Origin: Oceanospirillaceae bacterium
Lineage (GTDB): Bacteria; Pseudomonadota; Gammaproteobacteria; Pseudomonadales; Balneatricaceae
Length of the DNA stretch: 34,642 nucleotides
Assembly (NCBI GenBank): GCA_029938085.1
Contig: JAPYOS010000007.1
Location: 89,376-124,017 of the forward strand
Reading direction: 5' to 3'
The notes below the pieces were generated by a model. It had not been told where the DNA came from, searched no databases, and saw nothing but the letters and a program-made list of their open reading frames with translations. Position 1 is the stretch's first letter; each line of letters starts with the position of its first letter. The translations under genes were made by a program, and so were the position numbers. Positions 7,355 to 19,872 of the stretch are shown one piece after another.

Positions 7355-7939
7355 TTAACTGTCTTGGTCTATACGGCTAGCAACAGCGCTACGCTGGTTT
7401 TTGTACTTGGCATCAACCCGCTTGTTGTAAGGTCGTAATGCGGGGCTAGATAGGGTTTCAAAGTTAATCGCGCCAATGGTCATCTTGGGCTTTAAGGCCA
7501 ACGGTAACTTACCACTATTAAAACACTCTAACACTATAGCACCACTCCAACCCGGATCGATCCGGTGAGCAGTGACATGCACCATCAACCCAAGCCGGGC
7601 TAAGGACGAGCGGCCGTCGAGCCAGCCCACATGATCATCCGGTATAGTCACCGACTCCAAGGTAACCGCTAGGGCGAGTTCTCCTGGATGTAAAAAGAAG
7701 CTCTCACCTTCGGCGATAGTGATTTCATCACTCATAATCGCTTCAAGCGTATCGTTAATTTCCTCACGACTAGCGCTGACGTCCACAAAAGGCCGTGCAT
7801 GGTCTTTAAATACACGAAAACTGTTACCCAAGCGTAAATCTACGCTCACACCGGTAATAACGCTATTGTCCGGGCGCGGATCGATGGCGAGTTTACCGCT
7901 GTCTAAGGCGGCGATGATGTCTTTGTCACTGAGTCGCAT
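7355..7939 (-). CDS. dcd: dCTP deaminase
   Basis: Dcd converts dCTP to dUTP, feeding thymidylate synthesis. The 194-residue protein matches the family length (193 in E. coli). It has the core motif [20 protein letters not shown], followed by [10 protein letters not shown] with the catalytic glutamate at residue 138, the same position as in E. coli. The start MRLSDKDI is also the canonical one. It sits 6 bp after mrp and 15 bp before the orphan ATPase, so all are probably co-transcribed. Nothing is missing or unusual in the enzyme. Confidence 0.97.
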   Translation of the reverse strand: MRLSDKDIIAALDSGKLAIDPRPDNSVITGVSVDLRLGNSFRVFKDHARPFVDVSASREEINDTLEAIMSDEITIAEGESFFLHPGELALAVTLESVTIPDDHVGWLDGRSSLARLGLMVHVTAHRIDPGWSGAIVLECFNSGKLPLALKPKMTIGAINFETLSSPALRPYNKRVDAKYKNQRSAVASRIDQDS

Positions 7940-7945
7940 AGGGCT

Positions 7946-8773
7946 TTAATCTTCGTCAATAGAAATACTAGGCATCACCTGAGCAACACCGTCTAGCTTT
8001 AATACTAACGCATTAGCCAGAAGTTTGTAGGTGTGGGTTGCGGCGGCCTGTGGGCTTGACACTACCGTGGGTTTACCGCTGTCCACCTGCTGCCTAATGG
8101 CCATACTTAACGGCAAACTAGCCAACAACTCAGTGCCATACTGCTGGGCTAAAGCAGCACCGCCGCCAGCACCAAAAATAGCCTCTTCGTGGTTACAGTT
8201 GCTACAAACGTGGGTACTCATATTCTCCACTACGCCCAACACCGGCACGTTAACCTTGTTAAACATCTCAATACCTTTGCGTGCATCGAGCAAGGCCAAA
8301 TCTTGTGGCGTAGTAACAATCACACTGCCTGAAACCTGTGCTTTTTGACACAAGGTTAATTGGATATCACCGGTGCCAGGAGGCATATCAACAAATAAAT
8401 AGTCTAACTCGCCCCATTGGGTTTGCAACAACATCTGTTGTAGCGCGCCAGCAGCCATCGGGCCACGCCACACCATCGGTGAATTGGCATCCACCAAAAA
8501 CGCCATGGACATGACTTTAATCCCATAGGCATCAATAGGCACAAACCACTTTTCGTCCATCGTTTCTGGGTGAGTGCCTTCGGCTATGCCCAGCATCAAG
8601 CCTTGACTGGGGCCATAGATATCGGCATCTAAAACACCCACTTTATGGCCCGCTTGAGCCATAGCTAAGGCCAAGTTAACGGTAGTTGTCGATTTACCTA
8701 CGCCACCTTTGCCAGAAGCGACTGCGACGATGTGTTTAATCTGTTGTAAGCCTTCAGGCCTAGAGTCGGTCAT
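7946..8773 (-). CDS. apbC: iron-sulfur cluster carrier protein Mrp/ApbC
   Basis: This 275-residue cytoplasmic P-loop ATPase of the Mrp/NBP35 family carries Fe-S clusters to target proteins. The deviant Walker A GKGGVGKSTT is at residues 21-30 and the cluster-binding pair CSNC at Cys190 and Cys193. The motif PPGTGDIQLT (131-140) is also typical. Unlike E. coli Mrp (about 370 residues), it has no N-terminal DUF59/MIP18 domain, so it is the short form common in several proteobacteria. Its ATG overlaps the trmA stop by four bases and dcd follows 6 bp later. Confidence 0.94.
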   Translation of the reverse strand: MTDSRPEGLQQIKHIVAVASGKGGVGKSTTTVNLALAMAQAGHKVGVLDADIYGPSQGLMLGIAEGTHPETMDEKWFVPIDAYGIKVMSMAFLVDANSPMVWRGPMAAGALQQMLLQTQWGELDYLFVDMPPGTGDIQLTLCQKAQVSGSVIVTTPQDLALLDARKGIEMFNKVNVPVLGVVENMSTHVCSNCNHEEAIFGAGGGAALAQQYGTELLASLPLSMAIRQQVDSGKPTVVSSPQAAATHTYKLLANALVLKLDGVAQVMPSISIDED

Positions 8774-9900
8774 GATACTGCCTTTTTGTTATGTTTGTGG
8801 AGCACCACACCACATTCGGCGTGGTGGGTATATGGGAATTGATCAAACAACGCCATACGCTTCAGATCGTGGGTTTGTTTGAGGTGCTGCAAGTTATCTA
8901 ACAAGGTTTCAGGATTACATGAAATATAGATCACTTGATCAAATTGCTGCACCAACGCCAAGGTATCTGGATCCAGCCCTGCACGTGGGGGATCCACCAA
9001 AATGGTACCGAAATCGAAACTGCTTAAATCAACATCAACCAAACGTCTAAAGGGCCGTACACCGGCCAATGCCTGCGTCATCTCTTCGCTTGATAAGCGT
9101 ACAATCGTGACATTATCAATGTTGTTTTCGGTTAAGTTAAAGTGTGCTGAATTGACTGATGACTTGGCTATTTCGGTGGCCATCACCTTGCGGAATTGGC
9201 CCGCTAAAGGCAAGGTGAAATTGCCATTACCGCAATACAGCTCTAACAAATCCGGTTTAGTAATTTGTGGAAAATTCTTCACACTCTCACATGCCCAAGC
9301 AATCATCTGCTCGTTAACGCTGGCGTTGGGTTGAGTAAAGGCGTTCTCAACTTGCTGATAATGAAATTTCTGCGCACCCACTTGCAAGGTTTCCATGATG
9401 TAACCTTGGCCTAACACGTGTTTTTGTTTACGTGCACGGCCAATAATATTGATGCCCAGCTTTTGCCTTAAGGCTTCTGCTTCGGCAAGCCAATCGTCGC
9501 CCAACTGCTTGTGGTACAACAGACTGACTAGTATTTCACCACGTTGACTACTGAGAAAGTCCATCTGAAACAGTTTATGTCGCAACGCAGTGGAGGCTTT
9601 AACTTCGACCAGTAAGGGCTGCATAAGGGCATTAATAGATTCACTGGCCTGAGGAAAGGCTTCGATACGAATAGGGTCGCGCTTATTGCCCACGGCAAAC
9701 ATGGCGTAAAACAAGTCGTCGTTTTCATGCCACAAACGAAATTCGGCCCGCATTCGATAGTTCTTCGGCTTAGACGGATACACTTCCAAGGGCATGCCTG
9801 AGGTGAAATCCCCTAGTTCATCAAAGCACGCTTGAATGTGGGCCGTTTTGGCCTCCAGCAATGCTGGGTATTGCTGCGTCTGTATCGGCTCAAGGGCCAC
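8770..9900 (-). CDS. trmA: tRNA (uracil-5)-methyltransferase
   Basis: TrmA methylates U54 in the T-loop of tRNAs using S-adenosylmethionine. The SAM region LLELYCGNGNFTLPLAG, the catalytic cysteine in YISCNPETL (Cys328) and the base glutamate in HAECG (about 362) are all present. I chose the GTG at 9900 (376 aa). The strong AAGGAG lies seven bases before it, but only one base before the upstream ATG at 9906. From the GTG, the sequence MALEPIQTQQYPALLEAK lines up residue for residue with the start of E. coli TrmA. It is the first gene of the trmA-mrp-dcd-ATPase run and overlaps mrp by four bases. Confidence 0.95.
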   Translation of the reverse strand: MALEPIQTQQYPALLEAKTAHIQACFDELGDFTSGMPLEVYPSKPKNYRMRAEFRLWHENDDLFYAMFAVGNKRDPIRIEAFPQASESINALMQPLLVEVKASTALRHKLFQMDFLSSQRGEILVSLLYHKQLGDDWLAEAEALRQKLGINIIGRARKQKHVLGQGYIMETLQVGAQKFHYQQVENAFTQPNASVNEQMIAWACESVKNFPQITKPDLLELYCGNGNFTLPLAGQFRKVMATEIAKSSVNSAHFNLTENNIDNVTIVRLSSEEMTQALAGVRPFRRLVDVDLSSFDFGTILVDPPRAGLDPDTLALVQQFDQVIYISCNPETLLDNLQHLKQTHDLKRMALFDQFPYTHHAECGVVLHKHNKKAVS

Positions 9901-10018
9901 AGGCATACTCCTTAAAGGTTTACCTTTTGAGGCATTTTAATTGGCGAGGATTATAGCAGGGCAAGGCTATGTTTTGTACAATAGCAGCTGAATTGTATAA
10001 ACCACTTGAAGCGACCAC

Positions 10019-12070
10019 ATGACACATACTCCAGCACGCGAAATACTTGTAACTAGCGCCCTTCCCTATGCCAACGGCTCCATCCACTTGGGCCACATGC
10101 TGGAGTATATTCAAACCGATATTTGGGTACGTTTTCAGCGCCACATCGGCAATAAGTGTCATTATGTTTGCGCCGACGATGCCCACGGCACCGCCATAAT
10201 GCTACGGGCTGAACAAGAAGGTATCACGCCCGAACAATTGATTGCCAAGGTACAAGCAGAGCACGAGCAAGACTTTGCTAACTTTAAAGTGTCGTTTGAT
10301 AATTTTTACTCAACTCACTCTCCAGAAAACCGCGAGTTTTCGGAATACATTTATAAGGCCTGCGAAGCCAAAGGCCACATTGCCACGCGCACCATTACCC
10401 AAGCCTTTGACCCCGAAAAACAGCTCTTTTTAGCCGACCGCTTTATCAAAGGCACCTGCCCTAAGTGTAAAACCGAAGACCAGTATGGCGACAATTGCGA
10501 GGCCTGCGGCGCAACCTACTCTCCGACCGATTTAATCAATCCTAAATCGGCTATTTCTGGGGCCACACCGGTGCAGAAAGACTCAACCCATCTGTTCTTT
10601 AAGCTGCCAGATTTTGAAGCCATGCTTAAAGATTGGACTCGTAGTGGTAGCTTACAGAGTGAAATTGCCAACAAATTAGCCGAATGGTTGGATTCTGGAT
10701 TACAAGAGTGGGATATCAGCCGTGACGCGCCCTATTTTGGATTTGAAATTCCAGGCCAAGAAAATAAATTCTTTTACGTATGGTTAGACGCCCCTATAGG
10801 CTACATGGCAAGTTTTAAAAACCTATGCGAGCGCACAGCAGAACTCGACTTTGATCACTACTGGAATAAAAACTCCAGTACCGAGCTGTACCACTTTATT
10901 GGCAAAGATATCATCAATTTCCATGGTTTGTTTTGGCCCGCCATGTTACACGCTGCAGAATTTCGCACCCCAACAGCTGTATACGCCCACGGTTTCCTTA
11001 CGGTAAACGGCCAGAAAATGTCCAAGTCTCGTGGCACATTCATTAAAGCTGGCACCTATCTACGCCACTTGCAGCCGGAATACTTACGTTACTATTTTGC
11101 CGCTAAACTAAATAACAAGGTCGACGATCTAGACCTAAATTTAGAAGACTTTATGCAGCGTGTAAACTCAGACTTAGTAGGCAAAGTGGTTAACATTGCG
11201 AGTCGTAGTGCCGGCTTTATCAGCAAAAAATTTGACGGCCAACTCAGCAACACGGTGAGCGAACCGGAACTGATCGCAAGTTTTGCTAATGAGCAACACA
11301 ATATTGCCGCATTTTACGAAAACCGTGAATTTAGCAAAGCTATTAAAGCTATCATGGCATTAGCCGACCAAGCCAACCAATACATTGCCGATAAGGCACC
11401 GTGGGTATTGGCAAAGCAGGAAGGTAGCGAACAAGAAGTGCAGGATGTTTGCTCTACTGGCCTCAACCTGTTCCGTATGCTAATGATCTATTTAAAGCCT
11501 GTTTTGCCGACAATGAGCGACAATGCGTCCACTTTCCTTAATGATAACCTTGCGTGGTCTGGCCTCAACGAGCCTCTTATCAGCCACGGCATCAACAAGT
11601 TCAAACCCTTGATGACACGGATCGAAGCCAGTCAGATAGACGCGATGTTAGAAGACTCCAAGGTTGAAGTCGCCAACGAATTGGCGCTCAAGGAAAAGCA
11701 AAACCCAACCGCTAAAGCCACACCGCTTGAAGCAGACCCAATCGCCGCAGAGATTGATTTTGACGATTTCTCAAAGGTCGATTTGCGGGTAGTACGCATC
11801 GTCAAAGCCGAAGCCGTTAAAGGTGCCGACAAGTTATTACGTTTAGAGTTGGATTTGGGTGGCGAAACCCGCCAAGTCTTATCGGGCATTAAGTCGAGCT
11901 ACAAGCCAGAAGACCTGACTGACAAAATGACCATTTTAGTCGCCAACCTGGCACCTAGAAAGATGAAGTTTGGTGTTTCTGAGGGCATGATTTTGGCCGC
12001 TGGTGGCGATGAAGGTATTTATCTACTCGAGCCAGACCAAGGCGCAGTGGCCGGCACTCGCGTTAGTTAG
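10019..12070 (+). CDS. metG: methionyl-tRNA synthetase
   Basis: MetG charges tRNA-Met in the cytoplasm. The class I signature is HLGH (residues 23-26) and the KMSKS loop is at 333-337. The zinc-binding knuckle has cysteines 147, 150, 160 and 163. The 683-residue length and the C-terminal region (from about 575, [20 protein letters not shown]) show the appended Trbp111-like tRNA-binding/dimerisation domain found in the long E. coli-type enzyme. It diverges from trmA with a 118-bp gap and ends at a strong terminator shared with sucD. Confidence 0.97.
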   Translation: MTHTPAREILVTSALPYANGSIHLGHMLEYIQTDIWVRFQRHIGNKCHYVCADDAHGTAIMLRAEQEGITPEQLIAKVQAEHEQDFANFKVSFDNFYSTHSPENREFSEYIYKACEAKGHIATRTITQAFDPEKQLFLADRFIKGTCPKCKTEDQYGDNCEACGATYSPTDLINPKSAISGATPVQKDSTHLFFKLPDFEAMLKDWTRSGSLQSEIANKLAEWLDSGLQEWDISRDAPYFGFEIPGQENKFFYVWLDAPIGYMASFKNLCERTAELDFDHYWNKNSSTELYHFIGKDIINFHGLFWPAMLHAAEFRTPTAVYAHGFLTVNGQKMSKSRGTFIKAGTYLRHLQPEYLRYYFAAKLNNKVDDLDLNLEDFMQRVNSDLVGKVVNIASRSAGFISKKFDGQLSNTVSEPELIASFANEQHNIAAFYENREFSKAIKAIMALADQANQYIADKAPWVLAKQEGSEQEVQDVCSTGLNLFRMLMIYLKPVLPTMSDNASTFLNDNLAWSGLNEPLISHGINKFKPLMTRIEASQIDAMLEDSKVEVANELALKEKQNPTAKATPLEADPIAAEIDFDDFSKVDLRVVRIVKAEAVKGADKLLRLELDLGGETRQVLSGIKSSYKPEDLTDKMTILVANLAPRKMKFGVSEGMILAAGGDEGIYLLEPDQGAVAGTRVS

Positions 12071-12082
12071 TGCCCAAACGCA

Positions 12083-12108
12083 AAAAGGCCACCCGAAGGT
12101 GGCCTTTT
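12083..12108. terminator. bidirectional intrinsic terminator between metG and sucD
   Basis: AAAAGGCCACC (12083-12093), loop CGAA and GGTGGCCTTTT (12098-12108) form an 11-bp perfect hairpin with A-runs and T-runs on both sides. It can stop transcripts of both convergent genes. Confidence 0.93.
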
Positions 12109-12134
12109 GTTTAAAGAGTATAATTAACTAAAGC

Positions 12135-13010
12135 TTAGCTCCAGCCAGTTACTTCTTTAAGTGCGGCGCCAATGTCGGCTAAAGAACGTACGGTTTTAAC
12201 ACCGGCATCGTTCAAGGCTGCAAACTTCTCGTCTGCAGTACCTTTACCGCCAGAGATGATGGCGCCAGCGTGACCCATACGTTTGCCTTCAGGTGCAGTT
12301 ACACCAGCAATGTAAGATACAACCGGCTTAGTGACGTTAGCTTTGATGTAAGCTGCAGCTTCTTCTTCTGCAGTACCACCAATTTCACCAATCATAACGA
12401 TCGCTTCAGTAGCTGGGTCTTTTTCAAACAACTCCAGTACGTCAATAAAGTTAGTACCTGGAATTGGATCACCACCAATACCCACACAAGTAGACTGACC
12501 AAAACCAAAGTCTGTAGTCTGCTTAACGGCTTCGTAAGTCAAGGTACCAGAACGAGATACAATACCAACCTTACCTGGTAAGTGAATGTGACCAGGCATA
12601 ATGCCGATCTTACATTCACCCGGTGTAATCACACCCGGGCAGTTAGGTCCAACGAGGCGAGCGCCAACTTGGTCACAAACAACCTTACACTCCAACATAT
12701 CTAAAGTTGGGATACCTTCGGTAATAGCAACAATAAACTTAATGCCGGAATTAGCGGCTTCAAGAATAGAATCTTTACAAAAGGCAGCAGGTACATAAAT
12801 TACGGAGGCTTCTGCGCCTGTAGCTTCAACCGCTTCTGCAACGGTGTTGAATACTGGCAAACCAAGGTGTGTAGTACCACCTTTGCCCGGTGTTACACCG
12901 CCGACCATTTTAGTGCCATATTCAATGGCTTGCTCAGAGTGAAAAGTACCCTGACCACCAGTGAAACCTTGGCAAATCACCTTAGTGTCTTTGTTAATTA
13001 AGATGCTCAT
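12135..13010 (-). CDS. sucD: succinyl-CoA synthetase alpha subunit
   Basis: SucD pairs with SucC to convert succinyl-CoA to succinate with GTP or ATP formation in the TCA cycle. The 291-residue protein has the CoA-binding Rossmann part ([19 protein letters not shown]), the conserved [18 protein letters not shown] and the phosphorylated histidine in GHAGAI (His247). The length is normal. Its ATG overlaps the sucC stop by four bases, and it is the last gene before the metG/sucD terminator. Confidence 0.98.
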   Translation of the reverse strand: MSILINKDTKVICQGFTGGQGTFHSEQAIEYGTKMVGGVTPGKGGTTHLGLPVFNTVAEAVEATGAEASVIYVPAAFCKDSILEAANSGIKFIVAITEGIPTLDMLECKVVCDQVGARLVGPNCPGVITPGECKIGIMPGHIHLPGKVGIVSRSGTLTYEAVKQTTDFGFGQSTCVGIGGDPIPGTNFIDVLELFEKDPATEAIVMIGEIGGTAEEEAAAYIKANVTKPVVSYIAGVTAPEGKRMGHAGAIISGGKGTADEKFAALNDAGVKTVRSLADIGAALKEVTGWS

Positions 13011-14176
13011 GCTTCACCTCCAGCTGCAGCAACCACTTGTTGGGCTGCACCAGCCAAGCTGGTGGCGGCAATAATATCAAGGCCACTCTCGGCCAATTTC
13101 TGACTACCTAGTTCAGCGTTATTACCTTCCAAGCGCACAACGACGGGTACACTTACGCCAACTTCTTTAACAGCGCCAATGATGCCTTCAGCAATCAAAT
13201 CACAACGTACAATGCCACCAAAAATGTTAACCAATACTGCTTTAACACGTTCATCAGATAAAATAATCTTAAACGCTTCGGTAACGCGCTCTTTGGTTGC
13301 ACCGCCCCCTACGTCCAGGAAGTTAGCCGGGAAGCCACCGTGGGTAGCAACAATATCCATGGTACCCATGGCTAGGCCTGCGCCGTTCACCAAACAACCG
13401 ATGGTGCCGTCTAGGGCCACATAGTTTAGCTCCCAAGATGCCGCATGCGCTTCGCGTGGGTCGTCTTGGCTTGGGTCGTGCATGGCTTGAATGTCTTTGT
13501 GGCGATACACAGCGTTGCTGTCAATCACTACCTTAGCGTCCAAACAGTGCAAGTCACCTTGCTTAGTGACTACTAAAGGGTTGATCTCTAGCAATGCCAA
13601 ATCTTTGTCTTGGAACAATTGCGCCAAACCGATAAAGATTTTGGTGAACTGTTTAACTTGGTTGCCCTTAAGGCCCAATTTAAACGCCAAGTCACGAGCC
13701 TGGTACGGCTGCGCGCCAGTTAAGGGATCGATTTCGGCCTTAAGAATTTTCTCAGGTGTCTCTTCAGCCACCTTTTCAATTTCTACGCCACCTTCGGTAG
13801 ACGCCATAAATACAATGCGCTGACTGCTACGGTCAACAACTGCACCAAGGTACAATTCTTGATCGATATCGGTACAAGGCTCAATGTAAACTTTAGAAAC
13901 GGGTTGACCGTCTGCATCAGTTTGGAAAGTAACCATACGGTTGCCTAACCATTTATTAGCGAAATCAGCCACTTCCTGCTTAGAGGAAACGAGCTGAACA
14001 CCGCCTGCCTTACCGCGACCACCTGCGTGTACCTGGGCTTTAATAACCACGGTATCACCCGGAATTTGATCAAAAGCCGCAATGGCTTCTTCGGCTGTAT
14101 CTACGGCGATGCCCGTAGATACGGGCAAGCCGTATTGGGCAAACAGTTGTTTGCCTTGATATTCATGAAGATTCAT
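13007..14176 (-). CDS. sucC: succinyl-CoA synthetase beta subunit
   Basis: SucC supplies the ATP-grasp and nucleotide specificity domain of succinyl-CoA synthetase. The 389-residue protein begins [19 protein letters not shown] as usual. It has [15 protein letters not shown] (ATP-grasp region), the metal-binding LLEINPLV, and [11 protein letters not shown] near the C-terminal subunit interface. It lies 40 bp after lpdA, with an AT-rich palindromic gap (ATTTAAATTTAAAT), and overlaps sucD by four bases. Confidence 0.98.
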   Translation of the reverse strand: MNLHEYQGKQLFAQYGLPVSTGIAVDTAEEAIAAFDQIPGDTVVIKAQVHAGGRGKAGGVQLVSSKQEVADFANKWLGNRMVTFQTDADGQPVSKVYIEPCTDIDQELYLGAVVDRSSQRIVFMASTEGGVEIEKVAEETPEKILKAEIDPLTGAQPYQARDLAFKLGLKGNQVKQFTKIFIGLAQLFQDKDLALLEINPLVVTKQGDLHCLDAKVVIDSNAVYRHKDIQAMHDPSQDDPREAHAASWELNYVALDGTIGCLVNGAGLAMGTMDIVATHGGFPANFLDVGGGATKERVTEAFKIILSDERVKAVLVNIFGGIVRCDLIAEGIIGAVKEVGVSVPVVVRLEGNNAELGSQKLAESGLDIIAATSLAGAAQQVVAAAGGEA

Positions 14177-14216
14177 TCTATTGCCTGTTTATTTAAATTT
14201 AAATTTGAGTTAATAG

Positions 14217-15671
<1,455 letters not shown>

Positions 15672-15680
15672 TCAAATAGA

Positions 15681-15727
15681 AAGCCCGCGCTGGATCACAG
15701 CGAGGGCTTAGGTTTAAACGCGGGCTT
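15681..15727 (-). promoter_or_regulatory. mutually exclusive hairpins between sucB and lpdA
   Basis: On the transcribed strand, AAGCCCGCG overlapping the sucB stop (15719-15727) and AAGCCCTCGCTG (15698-15709) can both pair with CAGCGCGGGCTT (15681-15692). The nearer pairing makes an 11-bp stem with one mismatch and a 5-base loop. The longer pairing makes 9 perfect bp. No U-run follows, so read-through to lpdA is expected. The structure may instead be a processing or stability element. Confidence 0.6.
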
Positions 15728-16931
15728 AGATCTCAAGCAATATACGCGCTGGGTCTTGCAGCAATTCCTTAATGGTAACTAAGAACTGAACTGCTTCCTT
15801 GCCATCAATCATCCGGTGGTCATATGACAAGGCTAAATACATCATTGGACGAATTACCACTTGGCCATTTTCGGCAACCGGTCGATCTTGGATAGTGTGC
15901 ATACCTAAGATGGCCGTTTGTGGTGGGTTCAAGATGGGGGTCGACAACAAAGAGCCGAAAATACCACCATTAGTGATGGTAAAGGTGCCACCTTGCATCT
16001 CTTCCATGGTGAGCTTACCTGCTTTGGCCTGAGTGGCCAAACCAACAATACCTTTTTCGATATCTGCCAGGCTCATGGCGTCAACATCACGTAACACAGG
16101 TACAACTAGGCCACGCTCGGTAGAGATTGCAACACTGATGTCTTGATAGGCGTGGTACACCATGTCATTGCCGTCTAGCGAGGCGTTGACTGCAGGGTAA
16201 CGCTTTAACGCTTCTGCTGCGGCCTTAACAAAGAACGACATAAAGCCTAAACGGGTACCGTTATGCGCTTTTTCAAACTGTGCCTTGTACTGCTTACGCA
16301 AGGCCATAATGGGAGACATATCCACTTCGTTGTAGGTGGTCAACATGGCCGCATCATTTTGCGCCGACACCAAACGTTTAGCGATGGTAGAACGCATACG
16401 TGTCATAGGCACACGACGCGAGGTACGATGTAATGAGCCAGTTGAGGCGTCTACGCTCTGCGTTGGTGCTGTTGCTGGCACTGGAGTCGCTACAACAGCA
16501 GCTTTCAAATGGTTCAACACGTCTTCTTTTAATAACCGGCCATCTTTGCCAGTGCCTGTAATTTGGCTAGCATTGAGGTTGTTTTCGTGTAGCAATTTAC
16601 GTACTGCTGGACCGCTCACATCTGAGTGATCCGCTACAGACGCTTGCGCTTCTTCTGGTGCAGCTGCGGGTGCAGTAGCTGCAGTCCCGGCGGCGCCTGC
16701 ACTAAATCGAGCAATCAATTGGTTGCTTAATACCGTACTGCCTTCTGGCATAACAATTTCTTCTAAGCTACCATCGGCAGGCGCAACCACTTCCATCACC
16801 ACCTTGTCGGTTTCGATATCAACGATTAGTTCGTCGCGTGTACACGCCTCACCTGGCTGCTTGTGCCATGTAGCAATAGTGCCATCAGCCACAGACTCAG
16901 GAAAAGATGGGGCTTTAATTTCAATAGACAT
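15726..16931 (-). CDS. sucB: dihydrolipoyl succinyltransferase (E2 of 2-oxoglutarate dehydrogenase)
   Basis: SucB transfers the succinyl group to CoA and forms the core of the 2-oxoglutarate dehydrogenase complex. The lipoyl domain carries its lysine at residue 43 ([10 protein letters not shown]). An Ala/Pro-rich hinge (about 80-100) leads to a peripheral-subunit-binding domain (about 107-144, [10 protein letters not shown]). The catalytic domain ends with [12 protein letters not shown], placing the active His and Asp at 372 and 376. The 401-residue length and single lipoyl domain match the SucB type rather than AceF. It follows sucA by 50 bp. Confidence 0.97.
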   Translation of the reverse strand: MSIEIKAPSFPESVADGTIATWHKQPGEACTRDELIVDIETDKVVMEVVAPADGSLEEIVMPEGSTVLSNQLIARFSAGAAGTAATAPAAAPEEAQASVADHSDVSGPAVRKLLHENNLNASQITGTGKDGRLLKEDVLNHLKAAVVATPVPATAPTQSVDASTGSLHRTSRRVPMTRMRSTIAKRLVSAQNDAAMLTTYNEVDMSPIMALRKQYKAQFEKAHNGTRLGFMSFFVKAAAEALKRYPAVNASLDGNDMVYHAYQDISVAISTERGLVVPVLRDVDAMSLADIEKGIVGLATQAKAGKLTMEEMQGGTFTITNGGIFGSLLSTPILNPPQTAILGMHTIQDRPVAENGQVVIRPMMYLALSYDHRMIDGKEAVQFLVTIKELLQDPARILLEI

Positions 16932-16981
16932 GGTTTATCTCTTCGCTCTAATGATAATGTGGGTATAGTTGATCAACCCAT

Positions 16982-19819
16982 TCATGATTCTAAACCCAAG
17001 GCTTGGGCCACTAAGTGCTGCTGTTCTTCGAGGTGCACGGACATATAGCCACATGCAGGTGCTGCCGAGGCAGGTCTAGATGCCACAATTAAGTCCAACT
17101 GCGGTTTCACCTTGTGAATAACCTTACGCATATGGTGCTGGCTACAATACCAAGCACCCTGGTTAAGTGGTTCTTCTTGACACCAAACAGCTAGTTCCAA
17201 ATTTGGATACTGCGCTAAAACTTCTTCCAAACGCTGCTCTGGGAACGGATACAGTTGTTCAATGCGCACAATGGCAACATGATCTAGCTTGCCTAAGCGG
17301 CGCTGCTCCAACAAGTCGTAATAAACTTTACCACCGGTTAGAACCAAACGCTTAACGTCTACTTTACTGTGGTCGTCAATATCGTCGATCACTGTTTGGA
17401 AGGCACCTTCGGACAAGTCTTCTAAACTAGACACTGCTACTTTATGACGCAACAAACTCTTAGGCGTCATAACGATCAAGGGCTTACGCATCGGACGAAT
17501 AGCTTGGCGGCGTAACAAGTGAAATATTTGAGACGGAGTGGTGGGCACACAAACTTGAATATTATGTTCAGCACACAACTGTAGGTAGCGCTCTAGGCGT
17601 GCAGAGGAGTGCTCTGGACCTTGGCCTTCGTAGCCATGGGGTAACAACATAGTAAGGCCACACATGCGCCCCCACTTATGTTCGCCACTGGTAATAAACT
17701 GATCAATGACCACTTGGGCACCGTTAGCAAAATCACCAAACTGCGCTTCCCAAACGACTAACCCTTCAGGAGCAGTCGAGGCATAACCGTATTCAAAGGC
17801 TAGCACTGCCTCCTCGGACAACAGGGAATCAAAAATCGTAAATTCTGGTTGCTGTGCAGATAAATTGCGTAGCGGTACGTAGGCACCACTACCCTTTTGA
17901 TCATGCAAAACTGCATGTCGATGAGAGAAGGTACCGCGGCCAACATCCTGGCCCGTTAAACGGATTGGATAACCTTCTTCTACCAGCGAGGCATAAGCCA
18001 TCACTTCGGCAAAACCCCAGTTAATTTCCGCCGCACCTGCAGCCATCTTCATACGATCATCAAGAATCTTTTTAACTTGTCGCTGTACCACAAAACCGGC
18101 GGGCACCTGATCAAGGCGCTGACCAAGATCTTTAAGCACTTCACAGGCAACACGAGTGTCCCCTGGAGCGGTCCATTCGTGACCTAGGTAAGGTTTCCAG
18201 TCTACAAACGAGCTAACATCGGGCACGGTTACTAGCGCCTTAGCCACATGTTGGCCGTTGTCTAATGCATCCCTATAGTCGTCTTGAAAAACAGAGATAT
18301 CGGCGGCGGTAAGTACACCTTCCGAAACCAACTGCTGGCCGTATAGAGTCGCCACTGTTTTACGCGCTTTGATGGCGCTATACATGAGCGGCTGGGTACC
18401 CGAAGGTTCATCCGCTTCGTTGTGACCACGACGTCGGTAACACACCAAGTCGATGACGACATCGCGTTTAAATTCATTGCGGTAATCAAGCGCCAATTCA
18501 GACACAAAGGCCACCGCGTCAGGGTCATCACCATTAACGTGGAATATAGGTGCGTCAACAAACTTAGCCACATCAGTACAATATGGCGTTGAGCGGGCAT
18601 CTTCTTTTTTACTGGTGGTGAAACCCACTTGGTTGTTTATCACAATGTGGATGGTACCGCCGGTTTTATAAGCACGGGTTTGAGACATTTGTAATGTCTC
18701 CATTACCACGCCCTGACCTGCAAACGCCGCATCACCATGTAAACAAATGGGTAGCACTGTGTCGCCTTCAGTATCTTTACGTCGATCTTGACGCGCGCGT
18801 ACTGAGCCTTCAACAACTGGGTTGGCAATTTCTAAGTGCGACGGGTTAAAGGCCAAAGCCATGTGCACTTCGCCACCAGGGGTATTTACGTTGGTAGAAA
18901 AACCTTGATGGTACTTTACATCGCCCGAGGTATTGAGTGGGCGCTTACCTTCAAATTCCTCAAACAAGTCGACTGGGTTTTTACCAAAAATATTGATTAA
19001 TACGTTAAGGCGACCACGATGAGCCATGCCGATAACGATTTCTTTGGCTTTGCTGCTACCCGAGCGTTGGATAATATTATCCAGCATAGGAATGAGCGTT
19101 TCACCACCTTCTAAACCAAAGCGCTTGGCTCCAGCAAAGCGAGATCCAAGGTATTTTTCCAGGCCTTCTGCCGCAATTAAGCGTTCAAAAATATGCGTGC
19201 GCTTTTCGGCCGTATGTTTAGGGTGGCTACGAACCGACTCTACACGTTGGCGGATCCACAACTTTTCGTCGGTATTAACGATGTGGCTGTATTCACAACC
19301 TACCGTTGAGCAGTAAGTGTCTTCAAGTCCAGCAATAATCTCAGACAAAGGCATTTCGTCTTTGCCTAAGTATGACGCGCCCACTTGGAATACAGTGTCT
19401 AAGTCGGCGGCTGATAACTCGTGGAAATGTAAATCGAGTGTGGGCACAACTTCTTTAGGCTTAAGCTCTAACGGGTCTAAGCTAGCAACTTGGTGACCAT
19501 GTACGCGATAGGCGTTAATTAAGCGTACGACGCGCACTTGTTTGCGCTCATGATCGCTACTTAAACTCGCGGTTTGAATAGGGTGAGACTTGCTTTGATT
19601 CTTACCTAAAAGAAGAAAGTGTTCTTTAACGGTGGAGTGAGGCACGTCACCAGCGATGGCATCGGGCACTCGGGGTAATTGATCAAACTCTTGTCGCCAT
19701 TGCTCAGGTACAGCATTGGGATCACGCAAATAAATTTCGTACATTTCTTCCATGTACGCAAAGTTTCCATCAGAAAAGTGAGACTCGCGCCTCTGCAGCT
19801 CCATCATGCTGTCTTGCAT
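16982..19819 (-). CDS. sucA: 2-oxoglutarate dehydrogenase E1
   Basis: SucA is the thiamine-diphosphate enzyme that decarboxylates 2-oxoglutarate. From the ATG at 19819 it has 945 residues (933 in E. coli). It has the N-terminal E2/E3-binding helix typical of this family (FAYMEEMYEIYLRDPNAVPE), GMAHRGRLNVL, the ThDP region LHGDAAFAGQGVV followed by INNQVGFTTS, and the C-terminal motif GYEGQGPEHSSARLERYL. A TTG 45 bases earlier would add a meaningless extension, so the ATG (MQDSMMEL, like MQNS in E. coli) is preferred. It follows sdhB by 162 bp and has its own promoter. Confidence 0.96.
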   Translation of the reverse strand: MQDSMMELQRRESHFSDGNFAYMEEMYEIYLRDPNAVPEQWRQEFDQLPRVPDAIAGDVPHSTVKEHFLLLGKNQSKSHPIQTASLSSDHERKQVRVVRLINAYRVHGHQVASLDPLELKPKEVVPTLDLHFHELSAADLDTVFQVGASYLGKDEMPLSEIIAGLEDTYCSTVGCEYSHIVNTDEKLWIRQRVESVRSHPKHTAEKRTHIFERLIAAEGLEKYLGSRFAGAKRFGLEGGETLIPMLDNIIQRSGSSKAKEIVIGMAHRGRLNVLINIFGKNPVDLFEEFEGKRPLNTSGDVKYHQGFSTNVNTPGGEVHMALAFNPSHLEIANPVVEGSVRARQDRRKDTEGDTVLPICLHGDAAFAGQGVVMETLQMSQTRAYKTGGTIHIVINNQVGFTTSKKEDARSTPYCTDVAKFVDAPIFHVNGDDPDAVAFVSELALDYRNEFKRDVVIDLVCYRRRGHNEADEPSGTQPLMYSAIKARKTVATLYGQQLVSEGVLTAADISVFQDDYRDALDNGQHVAKALVTVPDVSSFVDWKPYLGHEWTAPGDTRVACEVLKDLGQRLDQVPAGFVVQRQVKKILDDRMKMAAGAAEINWGFAEVMAYASLVEEGYPIRLTGQDVGRGTFSHRHAVLHDQKGSGAYVPLRNLSAQQPEFTIFDSLLSEEAVLAFEYGYASTAPEGLVVWEAQFGDFANGAQVVIDQFITSGEHKWGRMCGLTMLLPHGYEGQGPEHSSARLERYLQLCAEHNIQVCVPTTPSQIFHLLRRQAIRPMRKPLIVMTPKSLLRHKVAVSSLEDLSEGAFQTVIDDIDDHSKVDVKRLVLTGGKVYYDLLEQRRLGKLDHVAIVRIEQLYPFPEQRLEEVLAQYPNLELAVWCQEEPLNQGAWYCSQHHMRKVIHKVKPQLDLIVASRPASAAPACGYMSVHLEEQQHLVAQALGLES

Positions 19820-19872
19820 TTTGGTATCACCAAATAATCTTTGTTTGTGGTCAAACTTAACCAAACGCGTCC

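Noticed and set aside
7355-7939. dcd as part of an anti-phage nucleotide-depletion module with the adjacent ATPase
   Set aside because: Dcd has the normal length, catalytic residue and operon context of the housekeeping enzyme, and no other defence gene is present.
19820-19864. Upstream TTG start for sucA
   Set aside because: The extra 15 residues are unconserved and overlap the predicted promoter transcript start; the ATG at 19819 matches the family.
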